Part shown: in pieces, positions 4,393 to 7,143 of the stretch | Position numbering within the stretch: position 1 is the stretch's first letter | How the letters are laid out: each line of letters starts with the position of its first letter | Translations under genes and position numbers: made by a program | The notes under the pieces: generated by a model | Database searches by the model: none | Told to the model about the DNA's origin: nothing | What the model saw: only the letters and a program-made list of their open reading frames with translations | NCBI GenBank assembly: GCA_031260615.1 | Contig: JAISLG010000056.1 | Coordinates: forward strand, 1-7,143 | Length of the DNA stretch: 7,143 nucleotides | From: Oscillospiraceae bacterium | Lineage (GTDB): Bacteria > Bacillota > Clostridia > Oscillospirales > Ruminococcaceae | Direction of reading: 5' to 3'

Positions 4393-6183
4393 ATGGCATT
4401 AACCAAAAACCCCAACGTATTAAAATGGGTGGAGGAAACAGTCGCCCTCACTAAACCCGACAATATCGTTTGGATTGACGGGAGTAAAGCCCAACTCGAT
4501 GCACTCACAAAGGAGAGCGTTGACATAGGCGAGATATTGCCCCTCAATCAAGAAAAATTACCCGGGTGCTACTACCACCGCACGAAGGTAAACGATGTTG
4601 CTCGCGTGGAGGATAGAACATTTATCTGTACCCCTACCAAAGAAGAGGCAGGCCCGACTAATAACTGGGCTGACCCCACCGAAATTAAAGCGAAACTCAC
4701 TAAACTCTATGACGGGGTTATGAAAGGGCGTACCGCGTATGTAATCCCGTATTCTATGGGTCCTATCGGTTCTCCGCTCGCAAAAGTCGGTGTAGAAATC
4801 ACCGACAGTATCTATGTCGTTCTCAATATGAATATTATGACTCGTATGGGGCAACAGGCTTTCACCAACCTCGGCGATACCTCCGACGACTTCGTTCGCG
4901 GACTCCACTCCAAAGCCGATATTGACCCCGAAAACCGCTACATTGTCCACTTCCCTCAGGACAATACCATTTGGTCTATCAACTCCGCTTACGGCGGTAA
5001 CGTACTCCTCGGTAAGAAATGTTTCGCACTCCGTATCGCGTCGTATCAGGGTCGTAACGAGGGTTGGATGGCTGAGCATATGCTTATCCTCGGTATCGAA
5101 AAACCGAACGGCGAAATCAAATATGTTACCGCGGCTTTCCCGTCCGCTTGCGGCAAAACTAACCTCGCTATGCTAATACCGCCCGAGGGATACAAATCCA
5201 AGGGGTACAAGGTATGGACTGTCGGCGATGATATTGCGTGGCTTAAACAGGGCGAGGACGGGCAGTTATATGCTATCAACCCCGAAAATGGGTTCTTCGG
5301 CGTTGCCCCCGGGACGAATGCCAAGTCCAATTTTAACGCGCTCGAATCCACGAAAAAGGATACTATCTTCACCAATGTGGCTCTCAATAACGCGGATAAT
5401 ACCGTGTGGTGGGAACAACTCGATAAGAATCCTCCCGTTGACGCTACTGAATGGAAAGGCTCGAAAGTTAATGGGGTTGAGTGGAAAGCGAAAGGTGAAA
5501 ACCTTGCTCACCCGAATAGCAGATTTACTGCTCCCGCAAAGAACTGCCCTTGCGTGTCGTCTGAATTTGATAACCCGAAAGGCGTGCCGATTAGCGCGAT
5601 AATATTCGGCGGTCGCCGCGCTAAGACTGCTCCCCTTGTGTATCAGGCATTCGATTGGGAACACGGGGTATTCGTAGGCTCGATTATGGCTTCGGAAACA
5701 ACTGCCGCCGCTGCTGGTCAGGTCGGCGTAGTTCGCCGCGACCCGTTTGCAATGCTCCCGTTCTGCGGATACAATATGGCGGAATACTGGGCGCACTGGC
5801 TTAATATCGGGAAACAACTCGGCGACAAAGCTCCTAAGATATTCAATGTAAACTGGTTCCGCACGGGCGACGACGGGAAATTTATTTGGCCGGGTTACGG
5901 GGATAATATGCGCGTACTCGATTGGATTATCGAACGCGCCACTGGTAATGCCGAGGCTGTCGAAACCGCTATCGGTTACGAGCCGAAACCCTCCGACATT
6001 AACATTGACGGGTTGGAATCCGATGGGATTACGAACGCCGTGGTAACGGATTTGTTGTCTGTGGATAAGTCGCTGTGGCAAGAAGATGTGAAGGGTATCA
6101 AAGAGTTTTATGCGAAGTTCGGGGATAAGTTGCCGAAGGAATTGCAGAAACAATTGGATAACTTGGAAACACGCGTGAAGTAA
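4393..6183 (+). CDS. pckG: Phosphoenolpyruvate carboxykinase (GTP)
   Basis: A 596-aa cytosolic enzyme interconverting oxaloacetate + GTP and phosphoenolpyruvate + CO2 + GDP; in anaerobes it may run towards carboxylation. It belongs to the GTP class: AYGGNVLLGKKCFALR (199-214), Mn ligands inferred as K208 or K209, H229 (AEHM) and D280 (GDDIAW), the P-loop FPSACGKTNLAM (249-260) with reactive C253, NPENGFFGVAPGT, HPNSRF, IIFGGRR, and the guanine-binding NWFR (487-490), GKF (495-497) and WPGYG (499-503). Tyr502 stands where animal enzymes have Phe. The length is normal and the protein is complete. It is monocistronic, with its own promoter, an AAGGAG site nine bases before ATG, and a terminator 100 bp downstream. 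It is divergent from the Uma2 array and convergent with the TepA-like gene. Confidence 0.98.
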   Translation: MALTKNPNVLKWVEETVALTKPDNIVWIDGSKAQLDALTKESVDIGEILPLNQEKLPGCYYHRTKVNDVARVEDRTFICTPTKEEAGPTNNWADPTEIKAKLTKLYDGVMKGRTAYVIPYSMGPIGSPLAKVGVEITDSIYVVLNMNIMTRMGQQAFTNLGDTSDDFVRGLHSKADIDPENRYIVHFPQDNTIWSINSAYGGNVLLGKKCFALRIASYQGRNEGWMAEHMLILGIEKPNGEIKYVTAAFPSACGKTNLAMLIPPEGYKSKGYKVWTVGDDIAWLKQGEDGQLYAINPENGFFGVAPGTNAKSNFNALESTKKDTIFTNVALNNADNTVWWEQLDKNPPVDATEWKGSKVNGVEWKAKGENLAHPNSRFTAPAKNCPCVSSEFDNPKGVPISAIIFGGRRAKTAPLVYQAFDWEHGVFVGSIMASETTAAAAGQVGVVRRDPFAMLPFCGYNMAEYWAHWLNIGKQLGDKAPKIFNVNWFRTGDDGKFIWPGYGDNMRVLDWIIERATGNAEAVETAIGYEPKPSDINIDGLESDGITNAVVTDLLSVDKSLWQEDVKGIKEFYAKFGDKLPKELQKQLDNLETRVK

Positions 6184-6191
6184 GCGGCGTG

Positions 6192-6206
6192 GCGGCGTGT
6201 CGCCGC
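6192..6206 (+). other. GC-rich hairpin just after the PEPCK stop codon
   Basis: GCGGCG, a 3-nt loop and CGCCGC form a perfect 6-bp stem nine bases past the stop; a second GCGGCG at 6184-6189 could pair instead. No T-run follows, so it is not a classical terminator; it might stabilise the mRNA 3' end. Confidence 0.4.
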
Positions 6207-6282
6207 TGACGGGTTATGGTACAGAGTTACCGCGTTAAGTTTTATAAACGAAACCGCAGATACCCTCGCCGTTGTAAACACA

Positions 6283-6313
6283 AAAACAACCTCCGTTATT
6301 CGGGGGTTGTTTT
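6283..6313 (+). terminator. Rho-independent terminator of PEPCK, probably bidirectional
   Basis: A 13-bp stem (AAAACAACCTCCG / CGGGGGTTGTTTT, one G-U pair) with a 5-nt loop is followed by TTTTATATT on the plus strand. On the opposite strand the stem runs into TTTTTGTG, so it can also stop transcripts arriving from the convergent TepA-like gene. Confidence 0.88.
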
Positions 6314-6320
6314 ATATTGC

Positions 6321-6420
6321 ACGGGCAATGTCGCCCTATGTGTCGTGTAGGGTGCGATGTCCACATCGCACCGATAATAGGGACGTTATACCCGATAACA
6401 TTGTCGGGGGTATAACAGGG
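6321..6420. repeat. Palindrome-rich intergenic stretch, possible dispersed repeat
   Basis: The rest of the 256-bp convergent gap holds no gene but dense dyad symmetry. There is GGTGCGATGT-CC-ACATCGCACC (6351-6372, perfect 10-bp arms), flanked by CCCTAT (6334-6339) and ATAGGG (6377-6382). A second hairpin follows: GTTATACCCGA (6385-6395) against TCG-gg-GGTATAAC (6404-6416), with a two-base bulge. No long T-run follows on either strand. This is the shape of short palindromic intergenic repeats (REP or MITE-like), but only one copy is in the window. Confidence 0.45.
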
Positions 6421-6439
6421 TATATATGTTTACCCGTGA

Positions 6440-7143
6440 TTACTGTAACAATATCCTCTGTGCGACACCTGTCGGGTTAGTCGTGTCCGCAATCTGCGTA
6501 TCCGCCCCTCTATGCTCCGCCCTGTACTCGCCTATCAACTCATACAATGCCGAGAAAGCGTCGGATATGCCACCCAAACTGTCGATTAGCCCCTCCGCGA
6601 CTGCTGTTTCCCCGTCAAGTACGCTCCCGATGTCCATTACTAACTCGTCCTTGCGTAACATATATTCCCGTATCTTCTCCGCTGTCATTCGCGAGTTCCG
6701 TACCAAAAAATTTATTATCCGCTCTTGCATACGCGTGAAATATGACAGCGTTTGCGGTATCCCGACCATAAGCCCATTCATTCGCACAGGGTGTATCGTC
6801 ATTGTCGCGCTCGGTACTATGAAACTCCGCTTCGCCGATACCGCAAGCGGCGCGCCTATCGAATGTCCCCCCCCCACTACAATGGATACTGTCGGCTTGC
6901 TCATTCCAGCAATAATCTCCGCGATTGCCAAACCCGCTTCAACATCGCCCCCAACTGTGTTCAGTATCGTAAGCAATCCGTCTATCCTCGGGTCTTGCTC
7001 TACCGCCGCCAACGCAGGTATTATATGCTCGTACTTCGTTGTCTTGTTGTTCTGCGGTAACGTGTAATGCCCTTCGATTTGCCCGATTACCGTCAGGCAA
7101 TGTATGTTGTAATCTTCCGTTTCAAGCGCGAATACCCCATTGT
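6440..7143 (-). CDS. tepA: TepA-like ClpP-fold serine protease (5' end beyond window)
   Basis: The reading frame is open from its TAA (6440-6442) to the window edge, giving about 234 codons and no N-terminus. The visible part begins [20 protein letters not shown] and then [20 protein letters not shown], as in Bacillus TepA (YmfB), a ClpP/SDH-fold protease of Firmicutes once linked to translocation. Catalytic candidates are Ser in GGGHSIGAP (codon 6860-6862), His in MTIHPVR (6791-6793) and Asp in MDIG (6632-6634), so the triad looks intact. [15 protein letters not shown] near the C-terminus also fits the fold. A TTG at 7012 is inside the conserved region and is not the start. In Bacillus this gene lies near spoIIIE; here nothing follows it but the convergent gap. 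Physiological substrate unknown. Confidence 0.93.
   Translation of the reverse strand, partial: NGVFALETEDYNIHCLTVIGQIEGHYTLPQNNKTTKYEHIIPALAAVEQDPRIDGLLTILNTVGGDVEAGLAIAEIIAGMSKPTVSIVVGGGHSIGAPLAVSAKRSFIVPSATMTIHPVRMNGLMVGIPQTLSYFTRMQERIINFLVRNSRMTAEKIREYMLRKDELVMDIGSVLDGETAVAEGLIDSLGGISDAFSALYELIGEYRAEHRGADTQIADTTNPTGVAQRILLQ

Noticed and set aside
5266..6153. Long open frame of 295 codons on the minus strand inside the PEPCK gene
   Set aside because: It is antisense to a complete, strongly conserved PEPCK, has no visible ribosome binding site or recognisable motif, and its openness follows from the codon bias of the real gene.
6426..7067. Open frame of 213 codons on the plus strand opposite the TepA-like gene
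   Set aside because: The minus strand encodes a clear ClpP-fold protease with its catalytic residues; the plus frame is low in recognisable features and would oppose a conserved gene.

Overview
The window looks like a chromosomal segment of a Firmicute, most likely an uncultured anaerobic Clostridia-type organism. This is inferred from a TepA/ClpP-like protease typical of Firmicutes, strong AGGAG/AGAGG ribosome binding sites, sigma-A promoters with perfect TATAAT boxes and rho-independent terminators. No rRNA or other decisive taxonomic marker is present, so the placement is tentative.

Left part (1-4246), all on the minus strand: five tandem paralogs of the Uma2 (DUF820) PD-(D/E)XK nuclease-like family, about 201-203 aa each, interrupted by one Sel1-repeat protein. 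In transcription order there are two units. Unit A is Uma2-5 (4246-3635), Uma2-4 (3614-3009) and Sel1 (2985-2005), ending at a hairpin (1957-1982). Unit B is Uma2-3 (1902-1294), Uma2-2 (1275-664) and Uma2-1 (645-40), then the start of another reading frame that leaves the window (39-1). Each unit has its own promoter, and both promoters have the same form (TTTACA, 16 nt, TATAAT). The paralogs are mosaics: nearly identical DNA blocks alternate with strongly diverged ones, including a duplicated leader with ribosome binding site. This points to repeated tandem duplication and gene conversion.

Centre (4247-6183): a 146-bp divergent promoter region, then a complete GTP-type phosphoenolpyruvate carboxykinase on the plus strand. 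It has a textbook promoter containing a 16-bp palindrome between its -35 and -10 boxes.

Right part (6184-7143): a 256-bp convergent intergenic region with a GC-rich hairpin, a strong terminator usable from both sides and two further imperfect palindromes. It is followed by the 3' part of a TepA-like ClpP-fold serine protease on the minus strand, whose 5' end lies outside the window.

PEPCK and TepA are ordinary housekeeping genes and flank the unusual part. The noteworthy object is the Uma2/Sel1 array. It keeps its putative catalytic residues, has no visible methyltransferase, transposase or integrase within the window, and shows clear signs of recombination between copies. Its function cannot be read from the sequence.
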